Source: Nonomuraea gerenzanensis
Lineage (GTDB): Bacteria > Actinomycetota > Actinomycetes > Streptosporangiales > Streptosporangiaceae
Length of the DNA: 64,000 nt
Assembly: GCF_020215645.1 (NCBI RefSeq)
Contig: NZ_CP084058.1
Location: 4,030,001-4,094,000 of the forward strand
Direction: 5' to 3'
Below, piece after piece: positions 33,188-41,221 of the stretch. The position numbers and the translations under genes are program-made. Each line of letters opens with the position of its first letter. Position 1 is the stretch's first letter. Under the pieces are notes generated by a model, which saw only the letters and a program-made list of their open reading frames with translations, had not been told where the DNA came from and did no database searches.

Positions 33188-34201
33188 CTACGCTCCTTCC
33201 GGGGTGAGCAGACCCTTTTCCGGGGTGAGCAGGGCCTTGACGGGGGTGGCGCGGCCGTTCATCAGCGTGGTGAAGACCTGCGCGCCCTCGGCCAGGGGGA
33301 AGGTCTCGACCCAGCTCAGGTCCCAGCCGGCGACCAGGCCGATGGCGGCGGCGAAGTCGGCGTCGTCGTAGGCGAACGAGCCGAGCACCCGCTTCTCGCC
33401 GCGCACCAGGTCGGCGGCGTCGTAGCCGGACACGTGGTCGGCCAGGCCCAGCCAGACCGCCACGCCGCCGGGCCGCAGCCGGGCGACGGACTGCTCGTGC
33501 GTGGCGGCGGCGCCCACCGCGTCGAAGACGACGTCGTACTCGCCGGTCAGCTCGGGGCCCGCGGCCGAGGCGCCGAGGCGGGTGGCGATCTCCAGCCGGC
33601 CGGGCGCGCGGTCCGCCACCTCGACCGAGGCGGCGCCGCCGCTGAGCGCCACCTGGAGGCAGGTCAGCCCGATCGCGCCGGCGCCGAGCACGCCGACCCT
33701 GGCGCCGGACGGGCGCCCGGCCAGCCGCCAGGCGTGCACGGCGTTGGCGGCGGGCTCGACGACGCCGGCGGCGGTCCAGCCGAGCCCCTCGGGCAGCGGC
33801 ACCACGGCGGCGGCCGGCACCGCGACGCGCTCGGCGAACGCGCCGGGGCGGTGCACCCCGATGATCCGCCGGTCCCTGCAGACGTTGCGCAGCCCGGCCG
33901 CGCACACGTCGCACTCGCCGCACGACAGGATGGGGTTGACCGTCACGGCCCGCCCCTCGTCCGTGCGCCCGGCGAACTCGTGCCCCATGACCAGCGGCGG
34001 CACCCGGAAGCCCGGCGTCCTGACGCCGTGCAGCTCGCTGCCGCAGATCCCGGACGTGACCACGTGCACCAGGACCTCGCCGGGGCCGACCGCGGGCTCC
34101 GGCACGTCCTGCTGCTCCACCACACCCGGCCCGGTGAAGACGAGCGCCTTCACCGGGGGTGTCCGGTCGCCGAAGGGAGGCGTTCCATGGGTGTTCCTCA
34201 T
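33188..34201 (-). CDS. Zinc-dependent MDR sugar/alcohol dehydrogenase
   Basis: A 337-residue dehydrogenase with the catalytic-zinc motifs GICGSELHG and GHEFAG, the structural-zinc cluster CGECDVCAAGLRNVC, and the NAD loop VGVLGAGAIGLTC. It is the first gene of the seven-gene leftward operon, only 2 bp from the GH4 gene. The first ATG (34201) lies inside a probable operator and has no ribosome site; a GTG at 34153 (VKALVFTG), where family homology begins, is an equally good start. The C-terminus carries a short LLTPEKGLLTPEG repeat. Likely role: oxidation of a sugar, sugar alcohol or galactoside. Confidence 0.88.
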   Translation of the reverse strand: MRNTHGTPPFGDRTPPVKALVFTGPGVVEQQDVPEPAVGPGEVLVHVVTSGICGSELHGVRTPGFRVPPLVMGHEFAGRTDEGRAVTVNPILSCGECDVCAAGLRNVCRDRRIIGVHRPGAFAERVAVPAAAVVPLPEGLGWTAAGVVEPAANAVHAWRLAGRPSGARVGVLGAGAIGLTCLQVALSGGAASVEVADRAPGRLEIATRLGASAAGPELTGEYDVVFDAVGAAATHEQSVARLRPGGVAVWLGLADHVSGYDAADLVRGEKRVLGSFAYDDADFAAAIGLVAGWDLSWVETFPLAEGAQVFTTLMNGRATPVKALLTPEKGLLTPEGA

Positions 34202-34216
34202 TCCGTATCGCAGAAC
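34200..34216. promoter_or_regulatory. RTTCC-N7-GGAAY-like site at the operon start
   Basis: ATTCC-GTATCGC-AGAAC matches the shared palindrome with one arm change and overlaps the first ATG of the leftward sugar operon. GTTCCGAAC follows at about 34220. Confidence 0.5.
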
Positions 34217-34322
34217 GACGTTCCGAACTGGCGATAGGAGATCACTGCCGCGAAGAGCGTGTCAAGAGGGTCGTGGCCGCACAGGGGGCGGTGAACTGGG
34301 GTGAAGAAGGCTGCTGCGGGCT

Positions 34323-34339
34323 GTTCCGTGATATGGAAT
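34323..34339. promoter_or_regulatory. RTTCC-N7-GGAAY palindrome
   Basis: GTTCC-GTGATAT-GGAAT is a full-match copy of the site found at the second iclR gene and the aldolase gene. It lies about 125 bp upstream of the leftward sugar operon's first ATG. Confidence 0.65.
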
Positions 34340-34419
34340 GGCGTTACGGGATACGGGAGACGATGGATTCCGGCCCGGGTGTAAATCATTTATCGGAGCC
34401 GGCGGTACGCAGGTGGAGC

Positions 34420-34434
34420 GGAGAAAAATTCTCC
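34420..34434. promoter_or_regulatory. 15-bp perfect palindrome before rpiR
   Basis: GGAGAA-AAA-TTCTCC is a perfect 6-3-6 palindrome in the AT-rich region, about 150 bp before the rpiR start. A related GGAGAAATTCG lies at 34496-34506. RpiR proteins bind AT-centred palindromes of this kind, so these are candidate RpiR operators. Confidence 0.5.
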
Positions 34435-34586
34435 ATACGCCGTTGCCGACCAGGTGATCGACTCCGAGTCAAATAACGTTTCGGGGTCGTTTCGGGGAGA
34501 AATTCGAACAGGCTGTTGAAGGCGGGGATAATTATTTACCTCACGGGGGCAACCTCCCACAGCTGACGGACGGAACGGGGCGGCGG

Positions 34587-35450
34587 GTGGAGGGGATCAT
34601 CGCCAGGTTGCGCATGTCCGCCGCCGCCATGCCCGGAGCGCAGCGCGCGCTCGCCGAGCTGGTGCTGGCCGACCCCGACGCGGTCTCGCACATGACCATC
34701 GTCGCCCTCGCCGGCCGGTGCGGCGTGTCCACCGGCAGCGTCACCAGGCTCTGCCGCGCGCTGGGCCTGCGCGGTTACCCCGAGCTGCGGATCGCGCTGG
34801 CCGCCGACAGCGGCCGGATCAAGGCCGAGCCGTGGAGCTCGACGATGGGCGCCGACGTGAGCGAGGACGACGACATCCCGCGCGTCGCCGAGGTCGTCCG
34901 CGCGGCCATCAGGCAGGCCGTCGGCGACACCATCGGCGGCCTCGACCTCGACGCGGTCGGGCGGGCCGCGCGGGCGCTGGCCGCGGCGCGCCGGGTGTGG
35001 GTGTTCGGCATCGGGGGCAGCGGCACCGTGGCCTCGGAGCTGCAGCAGCGGCTGCACCCCATCGGGGTGCCGGCCTGGGCCACGCTCGACCCGCACCTCG
35101 CGGTCAGCGGCGCGGCGCTGCTCGGCCCCAGGGACGCCCTGGTGGGGATCTCGCACAGCGGCCGCACCCGCGAGACGATCGACGTGCTCGCCCAGGCCGC
35201 GTCGAGCGGCGCCACCACCATCGCCGTGACCAACGACGCCGCCTCCCCGCTGGCCGGGCAGGCGAGCATCCCGCTGATCACCGTCGTCCGCCAGGCGGGG
35301 CTGCGCACGGAGGCCCTGTCGTCCAGACACGGGCAGCTCGCGGTGATCGACCTGCTCTTCATCGCCACCGCGCAGTGCGCCGTCGAGCAGGCGAGCCGCA
35401 GCGTGCGCACCGCGCAGCAGGCCGTGGCGCCGCGCAAGGAGAGGCTGTGA
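34587..35450 (+). CDS. MurR/RpiR-family transcriptional regulator
   Basis: A 287-residue protein with an N-terminal RpiR HTH (VLADPDAVSHMTIVALAGRC, GVSTGSVTRLCRALGL) and a C-terminal SIS sugar-phosphate-binding domain (VWVFGIGGSGTVASELQQRL, LVGISHSGRTRETIDVL, TTIAVTNDAASPLA). The SIS domain senses a phosphosugar. It is divergent from the ABC/GH4 operon and likely co-controls it or the downstream SARP gene. GTG start. Confidence 0.92.
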   Translation: MEGIIARLRMSAAAMPGAQRALAELVLADPDAVSHMTIVALAGRCGVSTGSVTRLCRALGLRGYPELRIALAADSGRIKAEPWSSTMGADVSEDDDIPRVAEVVRAAIRQAVGDTIGGLDLDAVGRAARALAAARRVWVFGIGGSGTVASELQQRLHPIGVPAWATLDPHLAVSGAALLGPRDALVGISHSGRTRETIDVLAQAASSGATTIAVTNDAASPLAGQASIPLITVVRQAGLRTEALSSRHGQLAVIDLLFIATAQCAVEQASRSVRTAQQAVAPRKERL

Positions 35451-35494
35451 CGGGGCCGCCCCCCGACCGGGCCGGACGGAGGAAGTGAGGCGTT

Positions 35495-38400
35495 GTGATC
35501 GCAGTACGGTTCTCGGTGCTCGGCCCGCTGACCGTGGTCCGCGACGGGCGGCGGGTGCCCGTTCCCGGCGGCAAGATCCGCGCCGTTCTCGCGACGCTGC
35601 TGCTGCGGCCCAACCAGGTCGTCACCGTCGACCACTTCGCCGAACGGCTGTGGGACCAGCGCGTGCCGCGCAACCCGCGCCGGGTCCTGCAGACCAACGT
35701 CGCGCGCCTGCGGCAGTCGCTGGGCCTCGGCAAGCTGATCCTGACCGAGCCGGGCGGCTACCTCGCCCGGCTGCGCGCCGACCAGCTCGACCTGCTCCGG
35801 TTCCGGCACCTGGTCGAGCAGGCCGGCCGCGCCACCGCGGAGGAGGAGGGGCGGCTGCTGCACGAGGCGCTGCGCCTGTGGCACGGGCCCGTGTGCGCCG
35901 ACGTCGAGTCCGACACCCTGCACAGGATCGACGTGCCGCCCCTGGCCGAGCAGCGCCTCCAGGTGCTCGAACGCCGCATCGACGCCGACCTGCGGGCCGG
36001 TGAGCACGCCGCGCTCACCGCCGAGCTGCGGGCGCTGACCGCCGAGCATCCCCTGCGCGAGCGGTTCTGGGCCCAGCTCATGACCGCCCTGTACCGGGGC
36101 GGCCGGCAGGCCGAGGCGCTCGACGCCTACCGCGCCATCGCCGGCCTGCTGCGCGACGAGCTCGGCATCGACCCCAACGCGGAGCTGCGCCGGCTCCACC
36201 ACGCCGTGCTCACGCAGGAGCGGCTCGTGCTCCGCGCGGCGCGGCCCGCGCCCCAGCCCGCGTCCCGGCCCACCCCCCGGCAGCTGCCCGCCGACGTTAC
36301 GGCGTTCACCGGGCGGGCGCGGGAGCTGGCCGCGCTGGACCGGATGAGCGACGCGTCCGCGGCGATGGTCACCGCCATCACGGGCATGGCGGGGGCCGGC
36401 AAGACGGCGCTGGCCGTGCACGCCGCCCACCGCCTGGCCCCGCACTTCCCCGACGGGCAGCTCTTCGTCGACCTGCACGGCCACACGCGGGGCAGGGCGC
36501 CGGCCGACCCCGCCGACACGCTCGCCCGCGTGCTCGGCCTGCTCGGCGTGCCGGGGGAGGCGATCCCGCCGCAGCTCGCCGACCGGGCCGCCCTGTACCG
36601 CAGCGTGCTGGCCGGCAGGAAGATGCTCGTCGTCCTGGACGACGCCGTCGGCGAGGAGCAGGTACGGCCGCTGCTGCCCGGCACGGGAGCCTGCCGGGTG
36701 CTGGTCACCAGCCGCCGCCGGCTGCTCGACCTCGACGGCGCCCGCACGGTGCCGGTGGACGTGCTCCCGGAGGCGGACGCGATCCTGCTGTTCACGCGCG
36801 CCGCCGGACGTGAGCGCCTCGCGAGCGCGCCCCAGGAGGCGCCCGCCGAGGTGGTACGCCGCTGCGGCCTGCTCCCGCTGGCCATCCACCTGGCCGCGGC
36901 CCGGCTCCAGGCCCATCCGGCGTGGAGCGCCGGCCACCTGCTCGAACGGCTGCGCGAGCCCGGCCGCCGGCTGGGCGAGCTGCGGGCCGGGCGGCGCAGC
37001 GTCGCAGGCGCGCTCGAACTGTCGTGCCGCGGCCTGGCCCCCGACGGGCGGCGCGCCTACCGCCTGCTGAGCCTGCACCCGGGGGCCGACATCGTGCCGG
37101 AGGCCGCCGCCGCGCTGCTGTCCACGACCGTGGCCGGGGTCTCGGCGCGGCTGGAGCGGCTGCTGGAGCTGCACCTGCTGCAGGAGCCCGAGCCCGGCCG
37201 GTACCGCTTCCACGAGCTGGTCCGCGCGCACGCCGCCGAGCTGGCCGCGCGGGAGGAGTCCGAGGACGGCCGGCGGGCCGCGCTGACCCGGCTGCTCGAC
37301 CACTACAGCCGGGCCGCCTCGGCCGCGATGGACCGCCTCTACCCGTACGAGGCCGACACGCGCCCGCACCCGCCCGCCCCTCCTGCAGCCCCGCCCGCCG
37401 CCGTGCCCGCGCCTGATCCCGCCACGGCCGCCGCCTGGCTGGAGGACGAGGCGGCCACCCTGCTCGCCCTCGCCCGGCACGCCGCCGAGCACGGCTTCCC
37501 CGAGCACGTGCGGCACCTGGCGGCCACCCTGCACCGCTGCCTGGTCACCAGGGGCCGCTACGCCGAGGCGGAGACCCTGCAGACCCGGGCGCTGGCCGCC
37601 GCCCGCGCCGCCGCCGGCCGTACCGGAGAGATGGAGGCGCTCCTGGCGCTGGGCGAGCTGCACCACCGGCAGAACAGGACCGAGCCGGCCGTGCGGGACC
37701 TCTGCCAGGCGCTGTCCATCGCCCGCGAGCTCGGGCACCGCACCGGGGAGCTGCGCGGGCTCACCGTCCTCGCTCAGGTGCACGCCGTCCACGGGCCGCA
37801 CCCCCGCTCCTCCGCCGACTTCTCGCTGGCGTTGTGCGTCGCCAGGCGGATCGGTCACCGCACCGGCGAGCTGGACGCGCTGATCGGCCGCGGCGACGTG
37901 CTGCGCAGGTCAGGGCGGTACGACGAGGCCTTCGACACGCTCACGGAGGCCCTCGGCATCGCCAGGGCCAACGGCCACCGCACCGGCGAGGTGCACGGGC
38001 TGCTCGGCCTCGGCCACGTGCACCTCGCATGCGGCGAGTACGGCCCGGCCACCGGCTGCTTCACCCGGGCGCTGGAGTCGGCCCGCCGCACCGGGCACCT
38101 GCCGGCCGAGCTCGACGGCCTCACCGCGCTGGGCGACCTGCACCGGGCGCAGGGGCGGCACCGGCAGGCCCACGACCACTACGAGCGGGCGCTCGGCCTG
38201 GCCCGCCGGGCCGGCAACCGCACCTGGCAGTTCGAGGCGGTGCAGGGCATGGGGCGGCTCTGGCACGAGCGCGGCCAGGCGGGCCGGGCGTTCGAAAGCC
38301 ACCGTCAGGCGCTCAGGCTCGCCGCGGACCTCGGCCGGCCGGGCGACCAGGCCCGCGCGCACGACGGCCTCGCGCACGCGCTGGCCGCGCTCGGGCGGCG

Positions 38401-38566
38401 CGAGCAGGCCCGCCACCACTGGACGCAGGCGCTGAGCATCCTGGCGCCGCTGGGCACCCGGCAGGCCGAGGAGGCCGGGGTGGACGTCGAGAGCATCCTC
38501 GGCCACCTCGGGCGCGTCACCGCAGAGGGCTCGCTGAGACGCCTCTGCCAGCCCCGGCCCGCCTGA
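35495..38566 (+). CDS. AfsR/SARP-family regulator (BTAD, NB-ARC, TPR)
   Basis: The 1023-residue protein begins with an OmpR-like DNA-binding domain and BTAD (about 1-245; FSVLGPLTVVRDGRRVPVPG, RRVLQTNVARLRQSLG). An NB-ARC ATPase follows (Walker A GMAGAGKTALAVH about 290-302; KMLVVLDDAVG), then a long TPR array (about 640-1000) with recurrent GHRTGE units. This is the AfsR layout: an ATP-controlled activator of secondary metabolism. It precedes an LLM oxidoreductase, a ferredoxin-reductase fusion and a P450 on the same strand, which are candidate targets. GTG start after AGGAAG. Confidence 0.92.
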   Translation: MIAVRFSVLGPLTVVRDGRRVPVPGGKIRAVLATLLLRPNQVVTVDHFAERLWDQRVPRNPRRVLQTNVARLRQSLGLGKLILTEPGGYLARLRADQLDLLRFRHLVEQAGRATAEEEGRLLHEALRLWHGPVCADVESDTLHRIDVPPLAEQRLQVLERRIDADLRAGEHAALTAELRALTAEHPLRERFWAQLMTALYRGGRQAEALDAYRAIAGLLRDELGIDPNAELRRLHHAVLTQERLVLRAARPAPQPASRPTPRQLPADVTAFTGRARELAALDRMSDASAAMVTAITGMAGAGKTALAVHAAHRLAPHFPDGQLFVDLHGHTRGRAPADPADTLARVLGLLGVPGEAIPPQLADRAALYRSVLAGRKMLVVLDDAVGEEQVRPLLPGTGACRVLVTSRRRLLDLDGARTVPVDVLPEADAILLFTRAAGRERLASAPQEAPAEVVRRCGLLPLAIHLAAARLQAHPAWSAGHLLERLREPGRRLGELRAGRRSVAGALELSCRGLAPDGRRAYRLLSLHPGADIVPEAAAALLSTTVAGVSARLERLLELHLLQEPEPGRYRFHELVRAHAAELAAREESEDGRRAALTRLLDHYSRAASAAMDRLYPYEADTRPHPPAPPAAPPAAVPAPDPATAAAWLEDEAATLLALARHAAEHGFPEHVRHLAATLHRCLVTRGRYAEAETLQTRALAAARAAAGRTGEMEALLALGELHHRQNRTEPAVRDLCQALSIARELGHRTGELRGLTVLAQVHAVHGPHPRSSADFSLALCVARRIGHRTGELDALIGRGDVLRRSGRYDEAFDTLTEALGIARANGHRTGEVHGLLGLGHVHLACGEYGPATGCFTRALESARRTGHLPAELDGLTALGDLHRAQGRHRQAHDHYERALGLARRAGNRTWQFEAVQGMGRLWHERGQAGRAFESHRQALRLAADLGRPGDQARAHDGLAHALAALGRREQARHHWTQALSILAPLGTRQAEEAGVDVESILGHLGRVTAEGSLRRLCQPRPA

Positions 38567-38670
38567 GCCTGCCCGGCGCATGACCGGATGACCAGGCGAA
38601 CATGAATCGGCCATCGGCGTGTCCCGATGATCGCGGGGGCAGGGGTGTCTGTGATGTGAGGTGGTGAGGC

Positions 38671-39588
38671 ATGATGCCGGAGACGAAGGACGTACAGGCG
38701 CTGAAGCGGCGCCTGGGCCCGGTCGGGGTCTGGAACAGCACGCTGAGCGGCGAGCCCGCCTCGGTCGAGCGCGAGGCGGCCGCCGAGATCGAGAGCCTCG
38801 GCTTCGGCACGTTGTGGATCGGCGAGACCCCCACCGGCAAGGAGGCGCTGGCCCACGCCGCCATCCTGCTGGGCGCGACGAGCAGCCTGACCGTCGCCAC
38901 CGGCATCGCCAGCATCTGGGGCCGCGACGCCACCGCCGCCGCGAACGGGGCGAACACGCTCGCGGAGGCGTACGAGAGCAGGTTCGTGCTGGGCCTCGGG
39001 GTGAGCCACGCGCCGGCGGTCGCCGGCCGGGGGCACGACTACAGCAAGCCGGTCACGGCGATGCGCGAGTACCTCGACGCCATGGACGCCACCGAGTACG
39101 CCGGCCCGCTTCCCGAGCCGGCGCCCCGGCTGCTGGCGGCGCTGCGGGGCAGGATGCTGGAGCTGGCGGCGCGGCGGGCGTACGGGGCGCATCCCTACTT
39201 CGTCACCCCGGAGCACACCGCCCGCGCCCGCGCGGCGCTCGGGCCCGAGCCCGTGCTGGCGCCCGAGCAGACGGTGATACTCGAAAGCGACCCGGACCGG
39301 GCGCGGCAGATCGCGCGCGGTTTCACGGCCCGGTACCTGGCGCTGCCGAACTACACCAACAACCTGCTCGACCTCGGCTGGAGGCAGGACGACCTGACCG
39401 ACGGCGGCAGCGACGCACTGGTGGACGCCATCGTGGCGTGGGGCGACCCGGACCGGATCATCGAACGGGTGCGGGCCCATCACGAGGCCGGGGCCGACCA
39501 CGTCTGCATCCAGCCGCTCGCCGACAGCCCGCAGCAGCTGCTGGAGCACCTGCGCGTGCTGGCGCGCTCGGACGTCGTCGCGAGCTGA
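38671..39588 (+). CDS. LLM-class F420-dependent oxidoreductase
   Basis: A 305-residue luciferase-like barrel. It starts LGPVGVWNSTLSGEPASVE and has AAEIESLGFGTLWIGETPTG, SLTVATGIASIWGRD, FVLGLGVSHAPAV and a C-terminal GADHVCIQPLAD. These resemble the TIGR03620 subgroup of probable F420 enzymes. Actinobacteria use F420 for redox on antibiotics, lipids and sugars. It starts ATGATG after GAGGTGGTGAGG. The ferredoxin-reductase gene follows after 27 bp, so the three redox genes may form an operon. Confidence 0.88.
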   Translation: MMPETKDVQALKRRLGPVGVWNSTLSGEPASVEREAAAEIESLGFGTLWIGETPTGKEALAHAAILLGATSSLTVATGIASIWGRDATAAANGANTLAEAYESRFVLGLGVSHAPAVAGRGHDYSKPVTAMREYLDAMDATEYAGPLPEPAPRLLAALRGRMLELAARRAYGAHPYFVTPEHTARARAALGPEPVLAPEQTVILESDPDRARQIARGFTARYLALPNYTNNLLDLGWRQDDLTDGGSDALVDAIVAWGDPDRIIERVRAHHEAGADHVCIQPLADSPQQLLEHLRVLARSDVVAS

Positions 39589-39615
39589 CACCGACGGGAA
39601 CGGGGGAGTGGGCTC

Positions 39616-41205
39616 GTGCGAGTCATCGTCGATCTGACGCGCTGCCAGGGGTACGGGCAGTGCGTGTTCCTCGCGCCGGACGTCTTCACCATGCACGACG
39701 AGGCGCTCCTGTACGACCTGCAGCCCGCCGACGAGCACCGCGAGCACGTGCTCAGGGCGGCGGCGGCCTGCCCGGTCCAGGCCATCCACCTGGACAGGAC
39801 GGCGCTGCCGCTGGATCTGCCCAGCGACCAGGAGGTGCGCCCGCAGCTCACCGACGGGCGGATCGTGATCGTCGGAGCCTCGCTGGCGGGCGCGCGGGCG
39901 GCCGAGGTGCTCAGGCGGGACGGGTTCACCGGCTCGCTGACCATGATCGGCGACGAGACGCGCGAGCCGTACGACCGGCCGCCCCTGTCCAAACAGGTGC
40001 TCACCGGCCAGGTCCCGCCCGAGCACACCCTGCTGCCCCGCCTGCGCGAAGTGGAGGCGGAGCTGCTGTTCGGCACGCCGGCCACCGGCCTGGACGTCGC
40101 GGGCAAGCGCGTGCACCTGGCGGACGGCAGGCAGGTGGAGTTCGACCGGGTGCTGCTGGCTACCGGCACCCGCGCCCGCCCCTGGCCGGACCGGGCCGAG
40201 GCGGCGCTCGCCGGCGTCCACACGCTGCGCGACGCGCGCGACGCCGCCGAGCTGCGGCAGGCGCTGGCGGCCGGCCCGCGCCGGGTGCTGATCCTCGGCG
40301 CCGGGTTCACCGGCAGCGAGATCGCCTCCGTCTGCCGGGAGCTGGACCTGCCGGTGACGGTCGTCGAGCGCGGGCCCGCCCCGCTCTACAACGCGATGGG
40401 GGGCGTGATCGGCGACGTGGCCGCGCGGCTCCACCGCGAGCACGGCGTGGACCTGCGCACCGGCACGACCGTCACGGCGCTGGAGTCCGACGGGAACGGG
40501 CGGCTGAGCGGGGCCAGGCTGTCGGACGGCAGCACGGTCGAGGCGGACGTGGCCGTGGTGGCGCTCGGCTCGATCCGCAACGTCGAGTGGCTGCGCGACT
40601 CCGGCCTGGCCGCCGGGGCGTGGGGCGTGACCTGCGACGCGGGCTGCCGCGCCGTGGACCTCAACGGCCTGGTCACCGACGACGTGTTCGTGGCCGGCGA
40701 CATCGCCCGGTTCCCGCACCCGCTGTACGAGTACCAGTTCATGAGCCTCGAACACTGGGGTAACGCGGTCGCCCAGGCCGAGATCGCCGCGCACAACATG
40801 GTCAGCGACCAGGCGCACCGCTGGCCGCACCTGTCGGTGCCGGTCTTCTGGTCCAGCCAGTTCGGCGTGAACATCAAGTCGGTGGGCGTGCCCACGTTCG
40901 CCGACCAGGTCGTCTTCGCCCAGGGCTCGCCGGAGGAGCGGCGGTTCGTCGCCGTCTACGGCTACCAGGGCCGGATCACCGCGGCGGTCACCTTCGACCA
41001 GGCCATGTGGCTGGAGTTCTACCAGCGCCAGATCGAGCAGGCGGCGCCGTTCCCGCCGGACTTCCGGCACGTCGCCGCCGGAGCGGACGGGGGGCCGGTG
41101 CCCGCGCGGGTCCCCGAGCGGCTGGTGGCCAGCGCGGGCGCCACGGTCGTGGTGACCGGCCACGATCCCGCGGAGCGCCGCGCCACGCTGGTGCACCCGC
41201 GCTGA
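39616..41205 (+). CDS. [3Fe-4S] ferredoxin fused to FAD-dependent ferredoxin reductase
   Basis: The 529-residue protein has a ferredoxin domain (about 1-62) with three cysteines placed as C-x5-C (CQGYGQC) and a later CP (AAACPVQAI), the pattern of P450-associated [3Fe-4S] ferredoxins. A pyridine-nucleotide-disulfide type reductase follows (about 78-430; VIVGASLAGARAAEVL, DRPPLSKQVLTG, VLILGAGFTGSEIASVCREL, FVAGDIARFP) with a C-terminal reductase domain. The natural fusion puts both electron carriers for the adjacent P450 in one chain. GTG start after GGGGGAG. Confidence 0.9.
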   Translation: MRVIVDLTRCQGYGQCVFLAPDVFTMHDEALLYDLQPADEHREHVLRAAAACPVQAIHLDRTALPLDLPSDQEVRPQLTDGRIVIVGASLAGARAAEVLRRDGFTGSLTMIGDETREPYDRPPLSKQVLTGQVPPEHTLLPRLREVEAELLFGTPATGLDVAGKRVHLADGRQVEFDRVLLATGTRARPWPDRAEAALAGVHTLRDARDAAELRQALAAGPRRVLILGAGFTGSEIASVCRELDLPVTVVERGPAPLYNAMGGVIGDVAARLHREHGVDLRTGTTVTALESDGNGRLSGARLSDGSTVEADVAVVALGSIRNVEWLRDSGLAAGAWGVTCDAGCRAVDLNGLVTDDVFVAGDIARFPHPLYEYQFMSLEHWGNAVAQAEIAAHNMVSDQAHRWPHLSVPVFWSSQFGVNIKSVGVPTFADQVVFAQGSPEERRFVAVYGYQGRITAAVTFDQAMWLEFYQRQIEQAAPFPPDFRHVAAGADGGPVPARVPERLVASAGATVVVTGHDPAERRATLVHPR

Positions 41206-41221
41206 CAGCAGGAGAGAGAAC

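Larger units (their letters stand above)
34202..34586. other. 385-bp divergent control region
   Basis: No gene is seen here. The region is clearly more AT-rich than its surroundings (for example AATAATTATTTACC near 34530). It separates the leftward sugar operon from the rightward rpiR gene and holds IclR-type palindromes on the left and an RpiR-type palindrome on the right. Confidence 0.8.
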
